DNA from: Methylomonas sp. AM2-LC
GTDB lineage: Bacteria; Pseudomonadota; Gammaproteobacteria; Methylococcales; Methylomonadaceae
Length of the DNA: 64,000 nt
Assembly: GCF_039904985.1 (NCBI RefSeq)
Contig: NZ_CP157005.1
Location: 1,178,001-1,242,000, forward strand
Direction: 5' to 3'
Shown: positions 55,963 to 64,000 of the stretch, in pieces
How the letters are laid out: each line of letters begins with the position of its first letter
Numbering within the stretch: the stretch's first letter is position 1
Notes under the pieces: model-generated
Told to the model about the DNA's origin: nothing
Seen by the model: only the letters and a program-made list of their open reading frames with translations
Database searches by the model: none
Translations under genes and position numbers: made by a program

Positions 55963-56930
55963 TTTTAGCAGGCGACATCGGTGGAACGAAAACAGTTCTG
56001 GCCTTAATCAATCATCACCCAGACACCGGTGTGGAATGTGTGCATGAACAAACTTTTGCCAGTGGCGATTTTCACGATTTTGACGATTTACTAAGCCAAT
56101 TTTTAGCGCATAAACCCACTATTAGTGCAGCTTGCTTTGGCGTTGCCGGGCCAGTTATTAACCAACGTTGCCAAACTACCAATCTACCTTGGATACTGGA
56201 TGCAGAGCAACTTAAAATTACGCTGGGTACACAACGGGTAAAACTGCTTAACGATCTGGAGGCCATGGCCTTAGGCATGTTACATTTGCAGGAGCACGAA
56301 TTTATCGAGCTTAATCCAGATGCGCAAACCCAAACCGGCAATATAGCTGTTATTGCTGCTGGCACCGGTTTGGGCGAAGCCCTTTTGTATTGGGATGGTC
56401 AGCGCTATCAACCTCTTGCTACCGAAGGTGGGCATTGTTCATTTGCACCACAAAATCAACAACAAGATAAACTGTTAAGCTTTTTACGCGATAAGTTTCC
56501 AGAGCATGTTAGTTGCGAAAGAATATTGTCAGGTATTGGTTTCAGTCATCTGTATGACTTTTTAGTGGCCAGTCAGTTTGGCAAGCCTTGTCCGATTGTA
56601 CCCAGTATTGGTGATCCTGATCGCAGTGCAGTTATATCCCGCCTTGGAATTGCGGGTGAAGATGAAGTTTGTAGCGAAGTAGTCAGGTTGTTTGTGGAAC
56701 TTTACGGCGCAGAAGCCGGAAATCTGGCGCTGAAGTCGTTCGCTACTGGTGGAGTGTTTATCGGTGGTGGTATAGGTCCTAAAATTAGGAGTGCTATGGA
56801 AGCCGGTGGTTTTATACAAGGCTTTATCGCCAAAGGCCGTTTTCAGAAAGTGTTGGATAAAGTCTCGGTAAAACTGGCTTTAAATTCCAGAACACCTTTA
56901 ATGGGGGCTATGTATTATTTTGTGGATTAA
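55959..56930 (+). CDS. glk: glucokinase
   Basis: ROK-unrelated bacterial glucokinase (Glk family) phosphorylating glucose with ATP. Phosphate-binding LAGDIGGTKTVLALI at the start, LLNDLEAMALGML, GTGLGEALL and EGGHCSFAPQ. Length is 323 aa. The start overlaps the GH15-like gene by 4 bp, so the two are made together. Free glucose released from glycogen would be re-activated by this enzyme. Confidence 0.95.
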   Translation: MILAGDIGGTKTVLALINHHPDTGVECVHEQTFASGDFHDFDDLLSQFLAHKPTISAACFGVAGPVINQRCQTTNLPWILDAEQLKITLGTQRVKLLNDLEAMALGMLHLQEHEFIELNPDAQTQTGNIAVIAAGTGLGEALLYWDGQRYQPLATEGGHCSFAPQNQQQDKLLSFLRDKFPEHVSCERILSGIGFSHLYDFLVASQFGKPCPIVPSIGDPDRSAVISRLGIAGEDEVCSEVVRLFVELYGAEAGNLALKSFATGGVFIGGGIGPKIRSAMEAGGFIQGFIAKGRFQKVLDKVSVKLALNSRTPLMGAMYYFVD

Positions 56931-56945
56931 TAGGGTTCTGAAACT

Positions 56946-57086
56946 GTAATTACTCAGCGTAGGATGGGTTTAATAGAATTATAAAGTTTCTAAAGTCTCT
57001 GTGCGCATCGAAACCCACCGAGGGCATCAGTAAACTGCCGAGTTGCCTAACACTTTCGGGTGTCCGATAGTTCGCTGAGTAGTTAC
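56946..57086. repeat. 141-bp element bounded by imperfect inverted repeats
   Basis: GTAATTACTCAGCG (56946-56959) and CGCTGAGTAGTTAC (57073-57086) are inverted copies with one mismatch over 14 bp. The interior is more GC-rich than its flanks and has no ORF. The size and shape are those of a miniature mobile or REP-type element. It lies between glk and the DUF6868 gene. Confidence 0.5.
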
Positions 57087-57099
57087 CTGAAACTTATTG

Positions 57100-57342
57100 C
57101 TAAGTGGTCAACCAAAGTGCTATCATTTGAGCTACATTTAAAAAATATGTAGCTATCTTGTAAAGCATCATCCCTGCATAATTGAGTGCATCAAATTGTG
57201 GCAGTGTAACTTGAAAGCATTTGCGGTGTAGATTGAACATCCAGTCATGCGCATAGGTAAAAATCAAAAACCAACTGCTGACAAATGCTAGATTAAATAC
57301 TAGGCAATAGAGCAACAAGGTTTTAAGTAATTCCAATGTCAT
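57100..57342 (-). CDS. DUF6868 family small membrane protein
   Basis: 80-residue protein with two hydrophobic segments (about 5-25 and 52-75). The pattern MTLELLKTLLLYCLVFNLAF, then ILIF-type helix, HDWMFNLHRKCF, FDALNYAGMMLYKIA and a final NVAQMIALWL fits DUF6868. I chose the ATG at 57342; a longer in-frame ORF reaching 57444 would run into a REP-like palindrome. Function unknown. It stands alone. Confidence 0.7.
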   Translation of the reverse strand: MTLELLKTLLLYCLVFNLAFVSSWFLIFTYAHDWMFNLHRKCFQVTLPQFDALNYAGMMLYKIATYFLNVAQMIALWLTT

Positions 57343-57422
57343 AAGTTCATCTGCTTGATGTTGTTGAGTGGTAAAAAATTGGGTAACACCTTCACGGGGT
57401 TCAATCGCATGCCCGGTGGTGT

Positions 57423-57452
57423 GGCTCGGGGTGACGGGCGTCACCCCGAGCC
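57423..57452. repeat. REP-like perfect GC-rich palindrome
   Basis: GGCTCGGGGTGACG (57423-57436), GG, CGTCACCCCGAGCC (57439-57452): 14+14 bp perfect inverted repeat, very GC-rich in an AT-rich setting. This is the form of a repetitive extragenic palindrome. It lies between the DUF6868 gene and holA, 81 bp from the first. Only one copy is in the window. Confidence 0.65.
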
Positions 57453-57530
57453 GATCCCGGTTTTATTCGTTGAATATGGCAAACCTAAAGTATGTTTGTC
57501 AACGCCATTATTATTAATTGTAAGGTGTAG

Positions 57531-58577
57531 TTATAGCGAATTGGTAAGCGAGTTTTGCTGTAACGTAATCTGATCAGCCTTTGCAAACCGTAAACAAATA
57601 CCAAACAAACTCTCCCAGCAATTCCCCTTTAATTGACCTTTTATTTGCTGGTCGGCAATGGCACTTAATTTTAGTATGCTTTGTAAATCATTAGATTTAA
57701 GTCTGCTCAACGCCTGCTGAACTAACGCTTTACGTTTGTCCCAAACTTGAAACTTTTTAAACACCGCATCTGTTTGATTGCCTTGTTTTAATTCCATTTT
57801 GATATTAAACAGGGTTCTGGCTTCGCGACTTAAAGCCCAGAGTATGATGGGGGCGGCGATGCCTTCGGCTCTTAGATTATTAAGAATGTTAATGGCGCGA
57901 TTCAGATTCCCTGCCAGTAGGACGTCATTTAAGCCAAATACATCGAATCTTGCGCTGTCGGCCACTTCATCCTCTACCATGGCGCTGTTTATGCGCGTTT
58001 TGCCATGCAGAATATACAGTTTCTCTATCTCTTGGGCAGCAGCTAACAGATTGCCTTCAATTCTCGCTGCCAAGCATTTTAATGCGTCGCCATCCATTTG
58101 CATGCCGCGCCGTTCCGCGCGTGATTGCAACCATTGCAGTAATTGTATGCCTTGCAGCGGCCAAACCTGAACAAAAATGCCAATTTTATCTATGGCTTGG
58201 AACCATTGGCTTTTTTGGGAATTGCTATCCAGTTTTCCTGTAGTGATCAGTAATAAGGTATCTGGGGCTGGGTTTTGGCAGTAACTGATCAAGGCTTTGC
58301 TGCCCTCATTGCCGGGTTTGGAGGAGGGTAACCTTAAGTCGATCAGTTTTTTATCAGAAAAAATGGATAAGGAACTGGCTTCGTCTGTCAGTTGTTGCCA
58401 TTCGTTACCGCTATCAATACTGATCACTTCTCGAGTGTTGTAACCAGCATGTTTGGCGGCCAGACGAATTTCATCAGCAGATTCTCCCAGTTGCAGGGGT
58501 TCGTCTCCGCTGATTAAATAAACCGGGGCTAACGATTTTTGCAGGTTAGCCCTTAGTTGTTCACCACTAATGCGCAT
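57531..58577 (-). CDS. holA: DNA polymerase III delta subunit
   Basis: Clamp-loader subunit that opens the beta ring. It starts MRISGEQLRANLQKSLAPVY, followed by LISGDEPLQLGESADEIR and a three-domain AAA+-like layout without a Walker A, as in delta. Length is 348 aa. Its start overlaps the lptE end by 11 bp, and the order leuS-lptE-holA is standard in Gammaproteobacteria. Confidence 0.94.
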   Translation of the reverse strand: MRISGEQLRANLQKSLAPVYLISGDEPLQLGESADEIRLAAKHAGYNTREVISIDSGNEWQQLTDEASSLSIFSDKKLIDLRLPSSKPGNEGSKALISYCQNPAPDTLLLITTGKLDSNSQKSQWFQAIDKIGIFVQVWPLQGIQLLQWLQSRAERRGMQMDGDALKCLAARIEGNLLAAAQEIEKLYILHGKTRINSAMVEDEVADSARFDVFGLNDVLLAGNLNRAINILNNLRAEGIAAPIILWALSREARTLFNIKMELKQGNQTDAVFKKFQVWDKRKALVQQALSRLKSNDLQSILKLSAIADQQIKGQLKGNCWESLFGICLRFAKADQITLQQNSLTNSL

Positions 58578-59079
58578 CTATTTTCTTGGGGTTCTCTACA
58601 GCAATGCCGGCGCGTCCCATTAATAATCGCGCCGCCTGTTTGTAGATTTCTGCCCGAATCATCTGTTCTTCGCTCGATTTAGCTAACACTGCCGTTTGGT
58701 CGTTGAAGTATTCTCTGGATAATTCCATAGTTTGTTCATCCATAATGGGTTCGTCTTTATTGTTAAAAAACTGAAACCGCATATACAGATTTACTTCTGA
58801 TTCAGTAGATTTACCGGTGCTACCTATCGATACCACGCGGTTTTTCATCTCTTCTTTCAGAATCTTGATAACGATACCCGCATCAGCCAATGTAGGTGCT
58901 AATTTGGCGTTAGATGCTCTCAGTAGAGAAGCCATCTCAGTTTGTAAGCCGCTAGAAGCGTTGGCTACATATACGTTTTTCAAAGATTCAGGTATCTGAA
59001 TTGAACCGCGTAAGTGATAGCCACAGCCACTCAATAATAACAAACTGTAAATCAAGACTGTTCTGACTGCCTGATTCAT
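58567..59079 (-). CDS. lptE: LPS-assembly lipoprotein LptE
   Basis: Outer-membrane lipoprotein that plugs LptD and helps to place LPS at the cell surface. Lipobox LLSGC with Cys19, then GYHLRGSIQIPESLKNVYV and the family end VYKQAARLLMGRAGI-like stretch (EIYKQAARLLMG). Length is 170 aa. It is 24 bp after leuS and overlaps holA. Confidence 0.93.
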   Translation of the reverse strand: MNQAVRTVLIYSLLLLSGCGYHLRGSIQIPESLKNVYVANASSGLQTEMASLLRASNAKLAPTLADAGIVIKILKEEMKNRVVSIGSTGKSTESEVNLYMRFQFFNNKDEPIMDEQTMELSREYFNDQTAVLAKSSEEQMIRAEIYKQAARLLMGRAGIAVENPKKIDAH

Positions 59080-59103
59080 GCAACATTCCCCGTTAATGCA
59101 GTT

Positions 59104-61692
59104 TTAAACAACGATATTTACCAGTTTTTCTGGCACCACAATCAGCTTTTTGATTGGTTTGCCCTCAATGTAACGTTGAACATGTTCATCGACTAGTACC
59201 TGGGTTTCGATATCCTGCTTAGACGCATTCAAAGCTACGCAGATTTTGCCTCTGAGTTTGCCATTCACCTGGATAACCATCTCTATCGAGTCTTGTTGTA
59301 ATGCGGATGCATCAAACACTGGCCAGGCGGCTGTGACAATATCACTACTGTGTCCCAAATGCTCCCACAAAGCCTGACTGATATGTGGAATTATTGGTGC
59401 CAGCATTAAAACAACCGTTTCAAGAGCTTCCTGACGAACGGTACGCCCGACATCGCTGTCGTCATCAAATTTACCCAAAGTATTCAACAGTTCCATATTA
59501 GCGGCAATGGCGGTATTAAAGGTATGCCGGCGTCCCATATCATCGGTTACTTTTTGCAAGGTATGATGTATTTGTCTACGCAAGCCTTTTTGTAAGTCGG
59601 TTAAACTCGATGTGTCTAACGCTTTAGTAGATAAACCACTTTCAACATGCAAATGTGTTTGTCTCCACAGACGTTTCAGAAAGCGGGATGCTCCTTCCAC
59701 GCCAGCATCGTTCCATTCCAACGATTGATCTGGAGGAGAGGTAAACATGGTATACAAGCGTACGGTATCTGCACCGTATTTATCAATTAATACCTGAGGA
59801 TCAACGCCATTGTTTTTTGACTTTGACATTTTTTCCACAGCGCCCACCGTAACTGCGGAACCATCACTCATTAATTTAGCGGCGATAATTTTACCTTTGC
59901 TATCGCGTTCAACGTCAATTTGGGTGAGATTAAAATAATGTTTATGACCGTGATCATCCAACTGATAAAAGGTTTCTGCAACCACCATACCTTGAGTTAG
60001 CAGGTTTTTAAAGGGTTCGTCACAAACTAATAAGCCTTCGTCACGTAATAGCTTGGTATAAAACCGGGCATAGAGCAGATGCAAAATCGCGTGTTCAATA
60101 CCGCCAATATAATAATCAACCGGTAACCAATAATTTGCACGGAAATCCAGCATAGCCATATCAGCATTTTGGCAGGCATAACGCGCAAAATACCAGGATG
60201 ATTCCATAAAAGTATCGAAAGTATCCGTTTCACGCTGCGCTGGTTTTCCGCACTCTGGACAAGGGGTGTGGCGGAAAGTGGGATGGGCAGCCAACGGTGA
60301 TTGTGATCCATCTAGAACTACATCACGCGGTAAAATAATCGGTAATTGTGCGTCGGGTACCGGCACCGTGCCGCAGTCTTCGCAGTAAATAATCGGTATG
60401 GGAGCGCCCCAGTAACGTTGGCGTGACACACCCCAATCACGTAGCCTGAAGTTGGTTTTGCGTTTGCCTTTACCCTGGCTGGTAAGTTTTTCCGCTATGG
60501 CGGAAAAAGCTTCAGCCGAGCTTAAACCATTAAATTCACCAGAATTATACAAAATACCTTTATCAGTAAATGCTTGTTCAGTTATTTTGTCGTCAGAGTC
60601 ATTAGCTGCCTGAATAACAGGTTTTATAGCGATGTTGTATTTTTGCGCAAATTCATAATCGCGTTGATCGTGAGCAGGAACAGACATCACTGCGCCAGTA
60701 CCATAGTTCATCAATACAAAGTTGGCAATCCATACTGGCACTGCTTCGCCTGAAAGGGGGTGCGTAGCTTGAATGCCAGAATAAATGCCGCGCTTTTCCA
60801 TGGTTTCCATGGCCGCTTCTGATGTTTCCATCAACTTGCAACTCTCCAGAAATTCAGAAATTGCTGTATTCGCTTCGGCTGCTTTTATGGCTAAGGGATG
60901 TTCTGCGGCAATCGCCAAATAGGTTACGCCCATTACTGTATCTGGTCGGGTAGTGTAAATGTGGATTGTGGCTGTGCTGTCTTGCACCGCAAAATCCATT
61001 TCCACACCTTCAGATCGGCCTATCCAGTTGGCTTGCATGGTGCGAACCTGTTCCGGCCAACCTGGTAAGCTTTCCAGGGAACTGAGTAATTCATCGGCAT
61101 AAGCGGTAATTTTTAAAAACCACTGCGATATTTCTTTTTTCTCAACCTGTGTGTCACAGCGCCAGCAGCAGCCATCAATTACTTGTTCATTGGCAAGAAC
61201 GGTTTGATCGTGCGGACACCAGTTAACCGGGGCGGTTTTCTTATAAACCAAGCCTTTTTTTAATAAACGGATAAAAAACCATTGTTCCCAGCGGTAGTAA
61301 TTGGGGTCACAGGTGGCTAGTTCACGTTGCCAGTCATAACCAAAGCCCAAGCGTTTTAATTGCTCACGCATATAGCTGATATTGCTGTGCGTCCAGTCGG
61401 CAGGATGTACTTTATTAAGCATAGCTGCGTTTTCAGCGGGTAAACCAAACGCATCCCAACCCATAGGTTGCAAAACATGTTTACCTTGCATGCGCTGAAA
61501 GCGACTGATGACATCGCCTATCGTATAATTACGCACATGGCCCATATGTAGCTTGCCGCTCGGATATGGAAACATGGAAAGACAATAGTATTTTTCTTTA
61601 CCGGTATCTTCTTTGGCGGTAAAAACACCAGAAGATTCCCAATCGGCTTGCACCTGTTGCTCTATTGCCTGTGGTTTGTATTGCTCTTCCAT
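59104..61692 (-). CDS. leuS: leucyl-tRNA synthetase
   Basis: Charges tRNA-Leu. Class I signature HMGH in [19 protein letters not shown] (HIGH equivalent) and KMSKS in [14 protein letters not shown]. The editing domain (about residues 220-410) includes [17 protein letters not shown] zinc-like CxxC pair occurs near 165-185 (WCPHD, CCWRCD). Length of 862 aa is normal. Divergent from the DUF1451 gene, with 82 bp between. Confidence 0.98.
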   Translation of the reverse strand: MEEQYKPQAIEQQVQADWESSGVFTAKEDTGKEKYYCLSMFPYPSGKLHMGHVRNYTIGDVISRFQRMQGKHVLQPMGWDAFGLPAENAAMLNKVHPADWTHSNISYMREQLKRLGFGYDWQRELATCDPNYYRWEQWFFIRLLKKGLVYKKTAPVNWCPHDQTVLANEQVIDGCCWRCDTQVEKKEISQWFLKITAYADELLSSLESLPGWPEQVRTMQANWIGRSEGVEMDFAVQDSTATIHIYTTRPDTVMGVTYLAIAAEHPLAIKAAEANTAISEFLESCKLMETSEAAMETMEKRGIYSGIQATHPLSGEAVPVWIANFVLMNYGTGAVMSVPAHDQRDYEFAQKYNIAIKPVIQAANDSDDKITEQAFTDKGILYNSGEFNGLSSAEAFSAIAEKLTSQGKGKRKTNFRLRDWGVSRQRYWGAPIPIIYCEDCGTVPVPDAQLPIILPRDVVLDGSQSPLAAHPTFRHTPCPECGKPAQRETDTFDTFMESSWYFARYACQNADMAMLDFRANYWLPVDYYIGGIEHAILHLLYARFYTKLLRDEGLLVCDEPFKNLLTQGMVVAETFYQLDDHGHKHYFNLTQIDVERDSKGKIIAAKLMSDGSAVTVGAVEKMSKSKNNGVDPQVLIDKYGADTVRLYTMFTSPPDQSLEWNDAGVEGASRFLKRLWRQTHLHVESGLSTKALDTSSLTDLQKGLRRQIHHTLQKVTDDMGRRHTFNTAIAANMELLNTLGKFDDDSDVGRTVRQEALETVVLMLAPIIPHISQALWEHLGHSSDIVTAAWPVFDASALQQDSIEMVIQVNGKLRGKICVALNASKQDIETQVLVDEHVQRYIEGKPIKKLIVVPEKLVNIVV

Positions 61693-61774
61693 CCTATTCG
61701 TCTTTTATTGTAAAAAAGCAGTAGAATACCTTACCAGCGCTTAAATCTAAAGTGTGAATTGATATGGAGAAACT

Positions 61775-62260
61775 ATGAGCGAAAACAAATTGATCAAAGC
61801 ATATGATGATCTGATGGGTCATCTCTATGAAGCGATGGATGATACCTTGCATAGTGTTGCTGATGCATTGGAAATTGCTAAAGAAAAATCGGCTAGGCTA
61901 GGCATACATTCGCAGGAAGAAATTAATAAAATTGCAGACTTTGTGATGCGTGATGTAGAGCATGCCGCCGTCACCTCACCAAATAGCAATAACGATTCGC
62001 TTAGCGATTGGTTAAAGTTTGATATACATCTGATTGAAAATTTTGCGCTAACTGCATTTTTGGATATTGCTGATAAAACTCGTGTAAAACTGGCTGCTCT
62101 GGAAATGGATGCCAAACAATATCATCCCTATCAAAGTGGAGATATTGCAAGTCCCGGTACTTTTTCCTGTGATCATTGCGAGAAACAAATATCGTTTAAA
62201 TCCACCAGTGTGATCCCAGTCTGTCCGGTCTGTGGTACCAATAGTTTTAGTCGTTGTTGA
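61775..62260 (+). CDS. DUF1451 (YbeL-type) zinc-ribbon protein
   Basis: 161-residue protein. A helical N-terminal part (about 1-110) is followed by a C-terminal Cys4 zinc ribbon: CDHC...CPVC at about residues 134-153, then a further terminal Cys. The family (YbeL) lies next to leuS in E. coli and other Gammaproteobacteria, as here. Function unknown. Confidence 0.9.
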   Translation: MSENKLIKAYDDLMGHLYEAMDDTLHSVADALEIAKEKSARLGIHSQEEINKIADFVMRDVEHAAVTSPNSNNDSLSDWLKFDIHLIENFALTAFLDIADKTRVKLAALEMDAKQYHPYQSGDIASPGTFSCDHCEKQISFKSTSVIPVCPVCGTNSFSRC

Positions 62261-62320
62261 TATTGTAACTATTAACCTTATAATGGACGCTCTTAACTTT
62301 TCAGTTTATCGAGGGCGATT

Positions 62321-63094
62321 ATGCGCAGGGTGATTTTTAATCAAAAAGGCGGCGTTGGTAAATCCACTATTACTTGTAATTTAGCCGCTATTAGTGCGGT
62401 ACAAGGTAAAAAAACGCTAGTAATTGATCTTGATATTCAAGGTAATTCTACTCAGTATTTGCTGGGTGCCAAAGTTAGCGATGCGGATAAAACCATTGCG
62501 CACTTTTTTAAAGATAATCTGGGTATAGGTCTATTTGGTGGTGGAAAGGAAGGATTGGAAAGTGCCATCCATGAAACACCTTTCCCCAATTTGTTTGTGA
62601 TTCCTTCTCATCCAGAATTGGAAGCCTTGCAAAGCAGGCTTGAATCACGTTATAAAATTTTTAAGTTAAAAGAAGCTCTGGAAAAGTTAACTGGTTTTGA
62701 TCAAATTTATATTGATACGCCACCCGTACTCAACTTCTACAGCCAATCAGCCCTAATTGCGGCTGAAAAATGTCTCATACCTTTTGATTGCGATACGTTT
62801 GCACGTGAAGCACTATATACATTAATGCGCGCCATCGCTGAAGTCAAAGCAGATCATAATCAAAATCTTGAAATCGAAGGAATTGTCGTTAATCAGTATC
62901 AAAAGCAGGCTAATCTGCCACGCCAGTTGGTTGAAGAATTAATTGCCGAAGGATTGCCGGTTTTGGAAGCAAAAATTTCTTCTTCAGTTAAAGTCAGAGA
63001 GTCTCATTCTGATTCTCAGCCATTAATTCACTATGCACCTACACACAAGTTGACTGAAGAATATTTGGCCCTGCATCTGGAAATTCATAGTTAA
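62321..63094 (+). CDS. ParA family ATPase (orphan)
   Basis: 257-residue deviant-Walker ATPase. Walker A KGGVGKST (residues 9-16), IDLDIQGNST, and switch II YIDTPPVLNF. There is no DNA-binding domain at the N-terminus and no ParB gene nearby, so it is not a chromosome-partition pair; such ParA-like proteins often place protein complexes in the cell. It lies upstream of an FHA-domain gene that may belong to a type VI secretion region, but the link is only positional. GAGGG precedes the ATG. Confidence 0.88.
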   Translation: MRRVIFNQKGGVGKSTITCNLAAISAVQGKKTLVIDLDIQGNSTQYLLGAKVSDADKTIAHFFKDNLGIGLFGGGKEGLESAIHETPFPNLFVIPSHPELEALQSRLESRYKIFKLKEALEKLTGFDQIYIDTPPVLNFYSQSALIAAEKCLIPFDCDTFAREALYTLMRAIAEVKADHNQNLEIEGIVVNQYQKQANLPRQLVEELIAEGLPVLEAKISSSVKVRESHSDSQPLIHYAPTHKLTEEYLALHLEIHS

Positions 63095-63248
63095 GGTGTG
63101 AAAGTTTTAATTAAAATCTAAAATGATTACTAAGTCTCTTTTGGGTTGAACTAGCCAAAGTATAGGGTTCGAGGGTTTCTATTTATTGCTAAATCAATGC
63201 CTCTGTTTGTTAAGAGGGTAAAATTGAAATAACGCTAGGAATATTGTT

Positions 63249-64000
63249 ATGCGTCTGGTTTTGAAAGTGATTACATATAAAAGCTTGCCGGTATCAAAAG
63301 AAATAAGGGTTGAATATAGTCAGGATGGCGGCAGCATAGGACGTAAAGCTGATAGAACAATGGTTCTGGAAGATAACGATAAAATTGTTTCTGGACAGCA
63401 TGCCGATATATATTTTGCTAATGGCCATTTTTTTATTAAAGATACCAGCTCAAACGGCACCTATCTGGTTAAAGCGGGGTTAAGTTTGAGTAATGCCGAA
63501 GCGGTTTTGCAACCGAATGAAGTATTACGAATTGGTGAATATGAAATTCTGGTAGACATGCTTGCCGATGAACCAGCCCCTATAGATTTGAATAGTTTTT
63601 CAGGTGGACCTTTTGCAAATACACCCGCACCGTTTGCTGAGCGGCCCATGGCTTCTCCTCAATCTGACAGTGGGGATTTTGCTTCGTTCTTAACTGGGAT
63701 AGATACGCCATCCGCTTGGGGCGATGGCATGGAGTCTTCTGGGGATTTAGGCGTTTTTAGTCAACGTCCATTTTCAGATGATTTTGAAAGTGATTTAAAT
63801 GCAGTCAGTGGCTTAAGTGGTACAGGGCAAATGCATTCACCTTTTTCAACATCTGGCCCAGCGGGAAATGAAAATATTTCCAATTTTTTAGCCGGGATTG
63901 ATGCTATTCCTGCGTTTGGAGAAGCAAACTCGCAATTATTGAGTAATGAATCTTTATCTGGCGATCCTTTTGCAAGTTCAACACCGAGTCCAGTGTTTTC
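63249..64000 (+). CDS. FHA-domain protein (TagH-like?), cut by window end
   Basis: N-terminal FHA domain at about residues 1-100: the phosphothreonine-binding residues fall in GSIGRK, VSGQHA and DTSSNGTYLV. After it comes a Ser/Pro/Phe-rich low-complexity stretch with two related blocks, D143-F-A-S-F-L-T-G-I-D and N209-I-S-N-F-L-A-G-I-D, 66 residues apart. An FHA domain at the start followed by a long linker is the layout of TagH, the type VI secretion FHA protein; the C-terminal TagH domain is outside the window, so this cannot be settled. TAGGAA precedes the ATG. The frame is open to base 64000. Confidence 0.8.
   Translation, partial: MRLVLKVITYKSLPVSKEIRVEYSQDGGSIGRKADRTMVLEDNDKIVSGQHADIYFANGHFFIKDTSSNGTYLVKAGLSLSNAEAVLQPNEVLRIGEYEILVDMLADEPAPIDLNSFSGGPFANTPAPFAERPMASPQSDSGDFASFLTGIDTPSAWGDGMESSGDLGVFSQRPFSDDFESDLNAVSGLSGTGQMHSPFSTSGPAGNENISNFLAGIDAIPAFGEANSQLLSNESLSGDPFASSTPSPVF

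Noticed and set aside
57343..57444. N-terminal extension of the DUF6868 gene
   Set aside because: The extra 34 residues are encoded partly by the REP-like palindrome and do not fit the family start.
1..64000. tRNA, rRNA, CRISPR array, insertion sequence or prophage
   Set aside because: No T-loop-like GTTCRA with a matching acceptor stem, no regularly spaced repeats and no transposase, integrase or phage protein were seen.

Overview
The window looks like a chromosomal segment of a gammaproteobacterial methylotroph, most likely a methanotroph of the Methylococcales. This is inferred from gene content, not from a marker gene. A block of serine-cycle genes (malate-CoA ligase, malyl-CoA lyase, serine-glyoxylate aminotransferase, hydroxypyruvate reductase) sits among gene neighbourhoods typical of Gammaproteobacteria: topA-smg-dprA-lysM, dacC-dat-ybeD-lipB-lipA, rlmH-maf-rng-yhdP and leuS-lptE-holA. 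The DNA is AT-leaning and densely coding. I saw no rRNA, tRNA, CRISPR array, insertion sequence or prophage.

Layout. 1-5.4 kb: end of a DUF192 gene, then topA, smg, dprA and a LysM protein on the minus strand. 5.8-8.9 kb: two sigma-54-dependent activators on the minus strand, one FleQ-like and one PAS-type and FisR-like. 9.07-15.9 kb: a tightly packed plus-strand operon for sulfide oxidation and sulfide-tolerant respiration. It encodes a persulfide dioxygenase, a TauE/SafE exporter, a PsiE-like membrane protein, cytochrome bd (cydP-cydA-cydB-cydX), a YgaP-like membrane protein and a sulfide:quinone oxidoreductase, and ends in a strong hairpin. 15.95-21.7 kb: a TolC / membrane-fusion / RND efflux system. 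21.7-25.8 kb: small single genes (cupin, DUF2490, DUF523-DUF1722, gamma carbonic anhydrase, YbdD-like, PilZ).

25.9-31.5 kb: dacC-dat-ybeD-lipB-lipA, then a PIN-PhoH protein. 31.6-33.3 kb: a sensorless sigma-54 activator and a second TauE/SafE-type protein. 33.6-39.7 kb: mtkB, mtkA and mcl on the minus strand, divergent from sga and hpr on the plus strand. 39.7-42.2 kb: pyk and gap. 42.2-43.5 kb: a poorly coding, hairpin-rich stretch holding one good 53-codon gene and a doubtful 29-codon ORF. 43.5-52.7 kb: a Rap1a/Tai-like secreted protein, then rlmH, maf, rng, yhdP, a nitrilase-family hydrolase, a short bamC and dcd. 52.7-56.9 kb: a very large GH15/phosphorylase-kinase-like protein translationally coupled to glucokinase. 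57.1-61.7 kb: a DUF6868 protein, holA, lptE and leuS. 61.8-64 kb: a DUF1451 zinc-ribbon protein, an orphan ParA ATPase and the start of an FHA-domain protein that runs off the window.

How it fits together. The most interesting unit is the sulfide operon. SQR would pass electrons from sulfide to quinone, cytochrome bd (known to tolerate sulfide in other bacteria) would re-oxidise the quinol, the dioxygenase would turn persulfide into sulfite, and TauE could export sulfite. The divergent PAS/sigma-54 activator, a perfect 8+8 bp palindrome with repeated half-sites, and a -24/-12-like promoter upstream suggest that the whole unit is switched on by a sulfur signal. The serine-cycle block handles C1 assimilation and the glyoxylate/malyl-CoA interconversions, with pyk and gap beside it. 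Functions are assigned by reading motifs by eye; no database search was run.
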